Below are positions 1 through 6,751 of a DNA stretch of 10,786 nucleotides, one piece after another. Positions within the stretch are counted from its first letter, which is position 1. The number at the start of each line of letters is the position of its first letter. Both the position numbers and the translations under genes were made by a program. Source of the stretch: Hyphomicrobiales bacterium (GTDB taxonomy: Bacteria > Pseudomonadota > Alphaproteobacteria > Rhizobiales > Aestuariivirgaceae); the NCBI GenBank assembly GCA_027067085.1, contig JAMOMM010000278.1, positions 1-10,786 on the forward strand. Reading direction: 5' to 3'. The notes under the pieces are model-generated. The model saw nothing but the letters and a program-made list of their open reading frames with translations. It had not been told where the DNA came from and ran no database searches.

Positions 1-139
1 AAGAGTATTGTGTTATAAAAGCTTGCCGATTACGCGACGAATTCGTGTCAAAAAAGCGATTTTATGTCGCAAAAGTGGCGATTTATGGTTAATGAACAGT
101 AAATATAAAAAACCCGATAAAGAGTGTTGCAGTGCATTT

Positions 140-892
140 TTAAAGGTTTCGAATGTAGTCATTTACTTCAGTCGGCAGTTTTTGCCAAATATCGATGGGA
201 ATGGTGGCGCGGGATTTTTCCGTTGACAAGTTAGGGGTAATGCCCACTAATCGTTCTTCGTACCATGTTGTCCAGACTGACCAGTTTGGATCAAGGGCCA
301 GAAGGCCAAATTTTAATTTTTGCCAATTTTCATTCGCCCATTGTGGTATTCCGTCGGGCCATAGCGGATACGTGAGTAGCGCAATAGGATCAGTGCCTGC
401 CTCGATCAATTTAATTTCCTTTAGCACTTCAGGAAAAATTTTATCATAGTCTTTAGTGATACGACGATTGGCAACTGCGGCATTGCTGATCGCGGATGAT
501 GCGAGTTCTGAACCTATTGTATTGAGTATCGTTATCTTTATGGCCGCAACAGATGCTCCAAACGCACTGCCAAAGGCTGTGTGGTTAAGCTTTGGGTCGC
601 CATAATAGTTGATTGTTGCCTTAAGAGCTGGAAGGGCAAATGGATTCAATTCTCGTTGCAAGTCAAATCCTGTCATGGCGCTAACCAGTGATATATTGAG
701 ATTGCGAAAAACTGGAATAAAAGTTTTCCGTCCGATCTCGCTATCATATTCAGGAACAACCGCGAGTGCAGGGATTGCACGCAACGCAGCGCGCATGCAA
801 AACCCGTGAGAAATTGCTCGATTGTCCTTTTCTTGTAACCACTTTAACAGAAGATGATCGTCTCCGTATTTGAAGCCGGTTTTTCCTAGCAT
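140..892 (-). CDS. Conserved protein of unknown function, downstream of rpoD
   Basis: A 250-residue protein I cannot assign a function. The N-terminal part (about residues 26-45) is a helical Ala/Arg-rich segment with RAALRAIPAL. The middle is helical and Ala-rich. The C-terminal third carries a Trp-rich stretch, PLWPDGIPQWANENWQKLK (residues 176-194), followed by DPNWSVWTTWYEERLVG (residues 201-217). From general knowledge, the W-x2-WYE-x-RL-x-G signature recurs in uncharacterised proteins of Rhizobiales, often with the same Ala/Arg-rich N-terminus; I know of no experimental role. No signal peptide or convincing membrane segment is seen. The ATG lies 15 bases after the rpoD stop codon, and an AAAAGG ribosome-binding site sits about 11 bases before it, within that gap. 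No terminator separates the two genes, so co-transcription from rpoD is likely. Reality of the gene: high confidence; function: unknown. Confidence 0.8.
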   Translation of the reverse strand: MLGKTGFKYGDDHLLLKWLQEKDNRAISHGFCMRAALRAIPALAVVPEYDSEIGRKTFIPVFRNLNISLVSAMTGFDLQRELNPFALPALKATINYYGDPKLNHTAFGSAFGASVAAIKITILNTIGSELASSAISNAAVANRRITKDYDKIFPEVLKEIKLIEAGTDPIALLTYPLWPDGIPQWANENWQKLKFGLLALDPNWSVWTTWYEERLVGITPNLSTEKSRATIPIDIWQKLPTEVNDYIRNL

Positions 893-907
893 GGTGGTTA
901 CAACCTT

Positions 908-2971
908 TTAGGTGTCCAAGAAGCTACGTAATTTGCGAGAACGACTTGGGTGTTTTAGTTTGCGCAGGGCTTTGGCTTCAATTTGGCGGATACGTTCGCG
1001 TGTTACTGAGAACTGTTGGCCAACTTCTTCCAAAGTGTGGTCGGTGTTCATGCCAATACCAAAGCGCATCCGCAAAACCCGCTCTTCACGCGGGGTCAGG
1101 GAGGCAAGTACGCGAGTGGTTGTTTCGCGTAAATTGGCTTGAATGGCAGAATCAATCGGCAGGATCGCATTCTTATCTTCGATGAAATCACCAAGGTGTG
1201 AATCTTCTTCATCACCCACTGGAGTTTCAAGGCTGACAGGCTCTTTTGCGATTTTCATCACCTTGCGGACTTTTTCAAGCGGCATGGATAGTTTTGCCGA
1301 GATTTCTTCTGGTGTTGGCTCGCGGCCAATTTCATGCATGATCTGACGCGTGGTGCGAACAATTTTGTTGATTGTTTCGATCATGTGTACCGGAATACGG
1401 ATGGTGCGGGCTTGATCGGCAATCGAACGGGTAATGGCTTGGCGGATCCACCAAGTTGCATAAGTTGAGAATTTATAGCCGCGACGATATTCAAATTTAT
1501 CAACCGCTTTCATCAGGCCAATGTTGCCCTCTTGAATAAGGTCAAGGAATTGTAGGCCACGGTTGGTATATTTTTTAGCGATCGAAATCACCAAACGAAG
1601 GTTGGCTTCGACCATTTCTTTCTTAGCAATAGCGGCTTCTTTTTCACCCTTTTGTACAGCGTGAACAATGCGGCGAAATTCTGGAATTTGTAAACCAGTG
1701 TCGGCAGCAAGGGCGTGAATTTCTTCACGCACATCTTTGATGGTGTCTTTTTCAGCGGCAACAAATTGTTTCCAGCCGTGTTTTGAAAGGCGTGATACGC
1801 GGCGAATCCAACCTGGGTCAAGTTCGTTGCCTTGGTATTCTTTCAAAAACTCCATACGTGGAACTTTATAAGTTTCGCCAAGGCGCATCAAACGACCTTC
1901 AAGTGAAATCAAACCACGGTTGATGCCATAAAGCTGATCTACTAGGGCTTCAATACGTGCATTGTTAAGGGCAAGAGACTCAACCAGTTCGATCAAATCT
2001 TTGCGAAGTTTTTTGTAACGGCGGGCTTGTGATGTGGTGAGTTGGGTTTTTTCGGCCACTTCTTGGTCTTGCAGTTTGCGAAGTGATTTGTAAGTCTTGG
2101 CAATTGCATCGAAAATTTCAACCACTTGAGGTTTTAGCTCTGCCTCCATCGCGGCCAATGAGAGGTTTACTTCATCATCATCATCGTCGTCATCATCGTC
2201 ATCGCTTTTGGTTTCTTCGCCTTCAGCTTTTTTTGCTTCTTCTTCTTTTTTTGTCGCTTCTTCTTTTTCTTTAGCGGTTTGTTCAACGCCTTGGTTTTCA
2301 ACCGTCTTAATAGAGTTGTCGATTTTTTTGGCATCGGGGCCAGCGTAGGTGGCATCAAGATCGATGATGTCGCGTAACAAAATGCGACCTTCTTCAAGTT
2401 CGTCACGCCAAATGATAATCGCTTGGAAAGTCAGCGGGCTTTCGCACAAGCCTTGGATCATGGCTTCGCGGCCAGCTTCGATCCGCTTGGCAATGGCTAT
2501 TTCGCCTTCACGAGATAATAACTCGACAGTACCCATTTCGCGCAGATACATGCGAACAGGATCATCGGTGCGATCAACTGGTTCGGTTTTTCTGGCAACT
2601 TTAACTGGTAAACCCTGATTGGTGCGCGCAACGGTTTCTGTCGTGTCTTCGCTTTCTTCTTCGCTTTCAACAACATTGATGCCCATTTCAGAGAACATGG
2701 CCATGATGTCTTCGATTTTTTCAGAAGAGACTTCCGTTGACGGCAAAATTTCGTTTAGTTCGTCATAGGTTACCCAGCCGCGCTTTTTAGCAACGCGGAT
2801 CATTTTCTTTACAGACGCATTGGTCAGGTCAAGAATTGGACGATCATCGGCCGGTGCTTCTGCACCTTTTTTCGCCGTTTTCTTTGCGACCTTCTTTGCC
2901 GCTTTTTTTGCGGGTACTTTTTTCGCCGCTGCTTTTTTTGTTGCGGGTTTCTTTGCTGCTGCTTTTGCCAT
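908..2971 (-). CDS. rpoD: RNA polymerase primary sigma factor (sigma-70, RpoD)
   Basis: Housekeeping sigma factor that directs RNA polymerase to -35/-10 promoters. The product is 687 residues, in the usual size range for alphaproteobacteria. Domains in order: Lys/Ala-rich extension (2-36); region 1.1 (about 45-100, with RGWVTYDELNEILP); region 1.2 (about 134-167, DPVRMYLREMGTVELLSREG); a large non-conserved insertion (about 170-440); region 2 (about 452-522, with QFLDLIQEGNIGLMKAVDKF and the -10 recognition/melting helix KFSTYATWWIRQAITRSIAD); region 3 (about 525-600); region 4 (about 620-682), where the helix-turn-helix TLEEVGQQFSVTRERIRQIE reads the -35 element. Odd points are the basic N-terminal tail and a run of ten Asp at 257-266 just after a Lys/Glu-rich segment (233-256). 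The start is the only plausible ATG before region 1.1; its ribosome-binding site (AAAGG, about 11 bases upstream) is modest. It lies 220 bases downstream of dnaG on the same strand. Confidence 0.98.
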   Translation of the reverse strand: MAKAAAKKPATKKAAAKKVPAKKAAKKVAKKTAKKGAEAPADDRPILDLTNASVKKMIRVAKKRGWVTYDELNEILPSTEVSSEKIEDIMAMFSEMGINVVESEEESEDTTETVARTNQGLPVKVARKTEPVDRTDDPVRMYLREMGTVELLSREGEIAIAKRIEAGREAMIQGLCESPLTFQAIIIWRDELEEGRILLRDIIDLDATYAGPDAKKIDNSIKTVENQGVEQTAKEKEEATKKEEEAKKAEGEETKSDDDDDDDDDDEVNLSLAAMEAELKPQVVEIFDAIAKTYKSLRKLQDQEVAEKTQLTTSQARRYKKLRKDLIELVESLALNNARIEALVDQLYGINRGLISLEGRLMRLGETYKVPRMEFLKEYQGNELDPGWIRRVSRLSKHGWKQFVAAEKDTIKDVREEIHALAADTGLQIPEFRRIVHAVQKGEKEAAIAKKEMVEANLRLVISIAKKYTNRGLQFLDLIQEGNIGLMKAVDKFEYRRGYKFSTYATWWIRQAITRSIADQARTIRIPVHMIETINKIVRTTRQIMHEIGREPTPEEISAKLSMPLEKVRKVMKIAKEPVSLETPVGDEEDSHLGDFIEDKNAILPIDSAIQANLRETTTRVLASLTPREERVLRMRFGIGMNTDHTLEEVGQQFSVTRERIRQIEAKALRKLKHPSRSRKLRSFLDT
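2174..2203 (-). repeat. Ten-codon aspartate run inside rpoD
   Basis: Ten consecutive Asp codons (seven GAT, three GAC) encode residues 257-266 of RpoD, inside the non-conserved insertion. The preceding segment (residues 233-256) alternates Lys and Glu. Mixed GAT/GAC use argues against a very recent slippage of a single triplet, but codon-repeat expansion is a plausible origin and the length may vary between strains. Confidence 0.85.
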
Positions 2972-3111
2972 TGCTAGTAGAGCCTTTGCCTTTGTTTTTT
3001 ACATATGGGTTAAGCTTATTGAGGCGTTGCCCGTAAAAATGATTCGGTCTGATATGATTGTTTTACACTTAGGTGCTTTAACCAGACGTTAAACATAATA
3101 AAATGAATGCC

Positions 3112-3117
3112 ATTATA
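3112..3117 (-). promoter_or_regulatory. Candidate -10 hexamer for rpoD
   Basis: The minus strand reads TATAAT here, a perfect -10 consensus, 141 bases upstream of the rpoD start codon and within the 220-base dnaG-rpoD gap. I see no good -35 hexamer 16-18 bases upstream, so this is a candidate only. No hairpin terminator is visible after dnaG, so read-through from dnaG may also contribute. Confidence 0.3.
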
Positions 3118-3191
3118 GCTATGTGTATTAAGAACGTGTTTTTGAAACAGTAGGCTGAATATCTAAAAAGAGCGTCCTGACCAAATTGAAG

Positions 3192-5123
3192 TTAGGAAAC
3201 ACTACCGCTGTTGCGTCCTGAGGCTTCGCCAAATCCTTCGATTATGGCTTCTTCACCTGAAGTAGAGCGCAGTTGATCGCGTATTTCATTTAGATGCGAA
3301 AAGTTCTCCTCGGTTGGGTCTATCGCTAGAACCCTTTCAGCTTCTTTCAATTCACGTTCTAGTGTCACGGTCTTCCTGTGTAAGGCAATCATATGCAAAA
3401 AGCCCGTCTGTGCGTCATCTGGCGCTGCGTCGGCTTCAAGGAACCAGGAATCTAACCGTTTGGCCTGCTCAACTGTTTTTTCTAACAACCCAACAAGCCC
3501 ACACTTGTTCAAATGGTCCTTTAAGCCCTCAGAGTCAAGGCCTAGATTCAATGCGCATATGTCAAGGACCGCACGTCTTAGCCGATCTAGTTGGTTTGAA
3601 GACATTTCTAGCTCTGAAAACAGCTCGTCAAATTCATCTAATAATGAAGGATGATTAATCACCGTTAGGACGATTAAGCGCTCACGGCGTTCTAAGATTT
3701 GTGGCAGGCTGGTATTGCGTGATTGGGCCAGAAGCTCTCGCGATGCAGGCTGTTGTTGTTGCCATTGTGGTTTAAAGCGTGAGGTCCATGATTTCCCCGA
3801 TTGGCTTGTGTTTTTGCGGAATGGGGCTTTGTTACCAGTTGATGACCACAAATCGCGCATGCGTTGGCGAAAAGAGGTTTTGTAGTGTTCGCGCACCTTA
3901 ACATCTTCGATACGGGCAACGGATTGTTCTATAGCGGTTTCAAATTGCGCCCGTCTTTCTGGGGTTTTTCGGTCATTACGTTCTAATTCACGTTGCCATA
4001 GCATGTCTGACATGGGAGCAGCTTCTTTTAGAACTGTTTGCAACGCGTCTGGGCCTTGGGCATTTAAAAGGTCGTCAGGGTCTTGCCCATCTGGCAGCAA
4101 AGCAAACTTTAAGGAATGGCCAGGTTTGAGCATCGGTAAGGCAATATCAAGGGCGCGATAGGCTGCTGCGATGCCTGCTTTGTCGCCATCAAAACATAAG
4201 GTTGGTTCAGGCGCGATGCGCCACATCATGTGTAATTGCTGATCGGTGAGGGCGGTGCCAAGTGGGGCCACAGCATTGGGAATATCAGCGCGGGCCAAGG
4301 CAATAACATCCATATAACCTTCAACAGCTATAATAGATGATTGGTCATAGGCAGATTGTCGCGCTTTATGGAGATTATATAAAACCGCTGATTTGTGAAA
4401 TAAGTCTGTTTCTGGCGAGTTGAGATACTTTGCTGGTGTGTCAGGGTTCATGGCGCGACCGCCAAAGGCAATGACTTTGCCACGAGGATCCGCAATTGGG
4501 AACATAATGCGGTCACGGAAACGATCATAGGGCACGGCAATATCGGGGCCAGCGATGACGAGACCTGCAGCGACCATTTGCTCAAGCGGGATTTTGTTCT
4601 CGGTCAGGTGCTTTTTAAGGGCGTAGCGATCATTGGCGGCAAAGCCCATTTGAAACTCTTGTTGAGTAGCGGTGGTTAGATGCCTGTCTGAAAGGTATCC
4701 GCGCGCTGGCGCTGCAATTGGTTTTTGCAATTGCTGGACAAAGAAATTTTGTGCCAGAGCCATAACGTCATAAAGGCTGGCGCGCACTTCTTGGCGCTCA
4801 ATCTCTTGCGGGGTTTGTTGTGGCAGTTCCAGATTGGCTTCGCTAGCGAGTTGTTCCACGGCTTCGGGGAAACTTAAACCCTGTTTGTCAGTGAGGAATT
4901 TGAAAATATCGCCAGAAGATTTGCAGCCAAAACAATAATAACGGCCTTGGCGATCATCAGCGTGAAATGACGGGGTCTTTTCGTGATGGAATGGGCAACA
5001 GGCCCAATAATCGCCACGGCCCGCATTGGTTTTTTTGCGATCCCACTGGACACTGCGACCAACAACGGTGGAAACAGAGATTCTGTTTCGGATTTCTTCC
5101 ATAAATTGATCTGAAAAACGCAT
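3192..5123 (-). CDS. dnaG: DNA primase (DnaG)
   Basis: Primase that synthesises RNA primers for the replicative helicase-polymerase complex. The product is 643 residues, normal for alphaproteobacteria. The CHC2 zinc domain is at about 1-100, with ligands C43, H46, C64 and C67 in CPFHHEKTPSF and YYCFGC. The RNA-polymerase domain follows, with RFRDRIMFPI (201-210). The Toprim fold spans about 262-345, with its catalytic Glu in VEGYMDVIAL (E268) and the metal-binding acidic pair in FDGDKAG (D312, D314). The C-terminal 180 residues form the helical helicase-interaction region, preceded by a Ser/Gln-rich linker (about 438-460, QWQQQQPA). The start MRFSDQF matches the MRF-type start usual in alphaproteobacterial DnaG. 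The ribosome-binding site is weak (GAG, about 5 bases upstream), in keeping with the low expression known for primase. A terminator lies about 100 bases upstream, so dnaG must have its own promoter in 5124-5227; the best I see is a poor TTGCGC / TAAAGT pair. Confidence 0.97.
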   Translation of the reverse strand: MRFSDQFMEEIRNRISVSTVVGRSVQWDRKKTNAGRGDYWACCPFHHEKTPSFHADDRQGRYYCFGCKSSGDIFKFLTDKQGLSFPEAVEQLASEANLELPQQTPQEIERQEVRASLYDVMALAQNFFVQQLQKPIAAPARGYLSDRHLTTATQQEFQMGFAANDRYALKKHLTENKIPLEQMVAAGLVIAGPDIAVPYDRFRDRIMFPIADPRGKVIAFGGRAMNPDTPAKYLNSPETDLFHKSAVLYNLHKARQSAYDQSSIIAVEGYMDVIALARADIPNAVAPLGTALTDQQLHMMWRIAPEPTLCFDGDKAGIAAAYRALDIALPMLKPGHSLKFALLPDGQDPDDLLNAQGPDALQTVLKEAAPMSDMLWQRELERNDRKTPERRAQFETAIEQSVARIEDVKVREHYKTSFRQRMRDLWSSTGNKAPFRKNTSQSGKSWTSRFKPQWQQQQPASRELLAQSRNTSLPQILERRERLIVLTVINHPSLLDEFDELFSELEMSSNQLDRLRRAVLDICALNLGLDSEGLKDHLNKCGLVGLLEKTVEQAKRLDSWFLEADAAPDDAQTGFLHMIALHRKTVTLERELKEAERVLAIDPTEENFSHLNEIRDQLRSTSGEEAIIEGFGEASGRNSGSVS

Positions 5124-5227
5124 AAAAGCTCGTGTTGGTTTTCGTGGTTGGTTGGCGTGTGATAGGCCAACTCCTTCTCGTTAGCCACTTTAAACCAAAA
5201 CTTTATTTGAGTCTTTTGATTTTGCGC

Positions 5228-5265
5228 AAAGAAAAACCCCGATCACAGGAGGGTGGATCGGGGTT
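5228..5265 (-). terminator. Rho-independent terminator of the YeeE/YedE operon
   Basis: On the minus strand a perfect 10-base-pair stem (AACCCCGATC and GATCGGGGTT) encloses an 11-base loop. The second arm ends in TT and continues TTTCTTT, giving an almost uninterrupted U tract. It starts about 37 bases after the stop codon of the last YeeE/YedE gene and faces the right way to end that transcript. It isolates dnaG from everything upstream. Confidence 0.9.
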
Positions 5266-5302
5266 CATAGAATGGTGCCAAGGGTCAAGTTGCTAAATGG
5301 GT

Positions 5303-5908
5303 CTATTCAGCAGGCACCATTTTATGGTCGGTTTTGTTTTTTGGAGATGTTTCTTCAGGCAGCCACCATGCAAAAGCCATAAGGGCAAGGCCAAGGCCAA
5401 TGGCAAGAGCGGTGCCAGAAACAGATGTGATTAAAGCTTGGTATTTGGCGCTGCCAGTTACGGCCAAGGTTACTTTGCCACCAGCGATTTTATCCATCAA
5501 GAAGGTTTGAGAGATGAAATCAAACGAAAGCATATAAGCAAAGGCTCCTACAAAGCCACCTAGGATGAACACCATAGCGTCTTTACGCCCTGTTGCTGCA
5601 GCAGCCAGTGAAGTGCCAGGGCAAAGACCTGCAATTGCAAAGCCAGCACCAAGTAAACCACCACCAATAAGCACGCCAACATAGGCTGATTTTACCGAGA
5701 TATGTGAGACATCAATGAAGCCAAGAGCAAGGCCAAGGAAAAGCACAACGGAGCTTAAACCAATAGCGAACAAGATTGTTTTCATTAAGCGCAAGTCTTT
5801 AAGGCGCAGCATATTGATAATGTGTTGTGGGCTTGTGGCGCCAACACGATGAAGAGCAAAGCCAAAGAACAGGCCAAGGGCGGTTGCGAGCATAATTTTA
5901 GTCATCAT
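5303..5908 (-). CDS. YeeE/YedE-type sulfur transport membrane protein, second half (DUF6691-like)
   Basis: A 201-residue integral membrane protein with about five hydrophobic segments. It carries the hallmark of the family: a membrane-embedded Cys in GFAIAGLCPGTSLAAAATGR (C96), following a Gly-rich helix. The start resembles the DUF6691 group, with FGFALHRVGATSPQHIINML and LRLKDLRLMK near residues 15-43. Related YeeE/YedE proteins (TsuA) import thiosulfate by passing it between conserved cysteines. Two-gene versions accompany sulfide or persulfide detoxification genes in many proteobacteria. The gene overlaps its upstream partner by four bases (ATGA), so translation is probably coupled and the two products probably form one transporter. 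A second Met codon follows the first directly. It is the last gene of the operon, before the terminator at 5228-5265. Substrate (thiosulfate, sulfite or another small sulfur species) is inferred from the family only. Confidence 0.88.
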   Translation of the reverse strand: MMTKIMLATALGLFFGFALHRVGATSPQHIINMLRLKDLRLMKTILFAIGLSSVVLFLGLALGFIDVSHISVKSAYVGVLIGGGLLGAGFAIAGLCPGTSLAAAATGRKDAMVFILGGFVGAFAYMLSFDFISQTFLMDKIAGGKVTLAVTGSAKYQALITSVSGTALAIGLGLALMAFAWWLPEETSPKNKTDHKMVPAE

Positions 5909-6498
5909 ACAGCTCCATTAGATTTTGAGTTGAACATCATCATGGCAACAGGAATGGCCGTTGCAAAAACGCCAATGGTAAAGATGTATCCGCTTAGAGA
6001 TGTTTGCATAATGCCAGACATCATGTGACCAGAGGTACAGCCGCCAGCAAGACGAGCGCCAAATAAAACCAAGAAACCCGCGCCAAAAGCAGCGCTATAT
6101 CTAAGGGTTTTAGATGAGCCGAACCGATCGCGCCAAACTTGTGGCATTTCGCGTTCTTTAGCATCTTGGGCAGGTGTTGATTTAGAGCTTGATAACAGTG
6201 AAGAAAGGCCTGCACCTGCCATCATCGCAAGAACAAAAATAAAGCTGTAGTTCATTGGCTCGGCAGCATTTTTGGCATATTTGCCACCGCTTTTATTGAG
6301 GTAAGCGTTTGATGAAGCATAACCTTTTTTGTTTGTGTCTGATTTTGTAATGATTGTGTCATCAATTTGGTTCCAAACCATTGCATCGGCAATGACGAAC
6401 TGGGTGGAAACACCAATTGGCTTGACAAGCATAACAGCTAAAAAGAATGACATTGCCAGAAGCACACCGCCAGCAAGCCAGGGTAATCGTGCGTTCAT
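5905..6498 (-). CDS. YeeE/YedE-type sulfur transport membrane protein, first half
   Basis: A 197-residue membrane protein with hydrophobic segments at about 6-25, 84-104, 133-150 and 165-188. The family motif is LAGGCTSGHMMSGIMQTSLS (residues 150-169), with the conserved Cys at 154; KPIGVSTQFV (26-35) after the first segment is also typical. A polar, Lys/Ser/Asn-rich stretch at about 45-82 lies between segments one and two, and its topology is not certain. The gene begins the two-gene cassette, with AAGGA 9 bases before the ATG, and ends in the ATGA overlap with its partner. Upstream are an FNR/FixK-type box and a perfect palindrome. Unlike many relatives, no ArsR-family regulator, rhodanese or persulfide dioxygenase gene lies beside it. 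Role in sulfur-compound uptake is inferred from family membership. Confidence 0.88.
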   Translation of the reverse strand: MNARLPWLAGGVLLAMSFFLAVMLVKPIGVSTQFVIADAMVWNQIDDTIITKSDTNKKGYASSNAYLNKSGGKYAKNAAEPMNYSFIFVLAMMAGAGLSSLLSSSKSTPAQDAKEREMPQVWRDRFGSSKTLRYSAAFGAGFLVLFGARLAGGCTSGHMMSGIMQTSLSGYIFTIGVFATAIPVAMMMFNSKSNGAV

Positions 6499-6520
6499 TG
6501 TTCTTATTCCTTACGTTTGT

Positions 6521-6556
6521 GAATATGTATATTAGATTTTTCTAATATACATATTC
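6521..6556. promoter_or_regulatory. Perfect 36-base palindrome, probable repressor operator
   Basis: Left arm GAATATGTATATTAGA (6521-6536), four-base spacer TTTT, right arm TCTAATATACATATTC (6541-6556); the arms are exact reverse complements. It is centred 40 bases upstream of the first YeeE/YedE start codon. The AT-rich core ATTAGA-N4-TCTAAT resembles in character the operators of winged-helix ArsR-family repressors. BigR, which controls YeeE/YedE-type genes in plant-associated bacteria, binds an AT-rich palindrome of this general kind; I have not compared exact sequences. It also contains a good -10 hexamer on the minus strand, so a bound protein would block the promoter. An RNA hairpin is possible only if transcription starts upstream of 6556. 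Confidence 0.75.
6544..6549 (-). promoter_or_regulatory. Candidate -10 element of the YeeE/YedE operon
   Basis: The minus strand reads TATATT, five of six matches to the sigma70 -10 consensus. The FNR/FixK-type box centre (between 6577 and 6578) is 28.5 bases upstream of the hexamer's first base, within one base of the arrangement at class II FNR-dependent promoters (box at about -41.5). As expected for an activator-dependent promoter, no -35 hexamer is evident. Predicted start is near 6536-6537, leaving a leader of about 39 bases that contains only one arm of the palindrome. Confidence 0.5.
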
Positions 6557-6570
6557 AGGCGCAAAGAGAT

Positions 6571-6584
6571 TTGATGTTAATCAA
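6571..6584. promoter_or_regulatory. FNR/FixK-type activator box
   Basis: The sequence TTGATGTTAATCAA is an exact match to the FNR-family consensus TTGAT-N4-ATCAA, and the dyad extends one or two bases on each side (ATTTGAT and ATCAAAT). In alphaproteobacteria this site is used by FnrL, FixK and related CRP/FNR regulators responding to low oxygen. Its distance from the -10 element at 6544-6549 suits direct activation of the downstream YeeE/YedE genes. The nearest gene on the other side (6752-6967) ends towards it, so only the sulfur cassette can be the target. Confidence 0.7.
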
Positions 6585-6751
6585 ATTTTGTATTGAATAT
6601 ATTTCAATTTACGAATGTGTTTTGAGGTGAGGTTTTTGTAAAGAGTATGGGCATGATTCTGCTGCTTTGATTGCTGCTTCGGGCGTAGTTGCAACACACT
6701 TTCAAACAATTTCGCAGGCTAATAATTACTGGAAATGAGAGCTCAGCAGGT

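Noticed and set aside
50..70. Short hairpin followed by six T on the minus strand after the unknown gene at 140-892
   Set aside because: The stem is only four base pairs (GCGA/TCGC), too weak to call a terminator, although a transcript end is expected somewhere here.
2083..2406. Open frames opposite or shifted within rpoD giving His- or Lys-rich proteins
   Set aside because: They are by-products of the Asp and Lys/Glu codon runs of rpoD in other frames, with no ribosome-binding site or family resemblance.
2820..3092. Phe/Ala-rich hydrophobic 90-residue frame on the plus strand over the rpoD start
   Set aside because: It is the antisense reading of the Lys/Ala repeat of RpoD; apparent membrane character is a codon artefact.
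3172..3221. Nine-base direct repeat GCGTCCTGA near the end of dnaG
   Set aside because: Two copies only, one inside the coding sequence, with no neighbouring mobile-element features; chance is sufficient.
5143..5167. Six-base inverted repeat (GTTGGC/GCCAAC) in the dnaG leader
   Set aside because: Short stem with a nine-base loop and no known regulator; not enough to call a riboswitch or operator.
4874..5188. 104-residue frame overlapping the dnaG start in another frame, preceded by AAGGAG-like sequence
   Set aside because: It overlaps the zinc-domain coding region of a well-supported dnaG and has no recognisable protein pattern.
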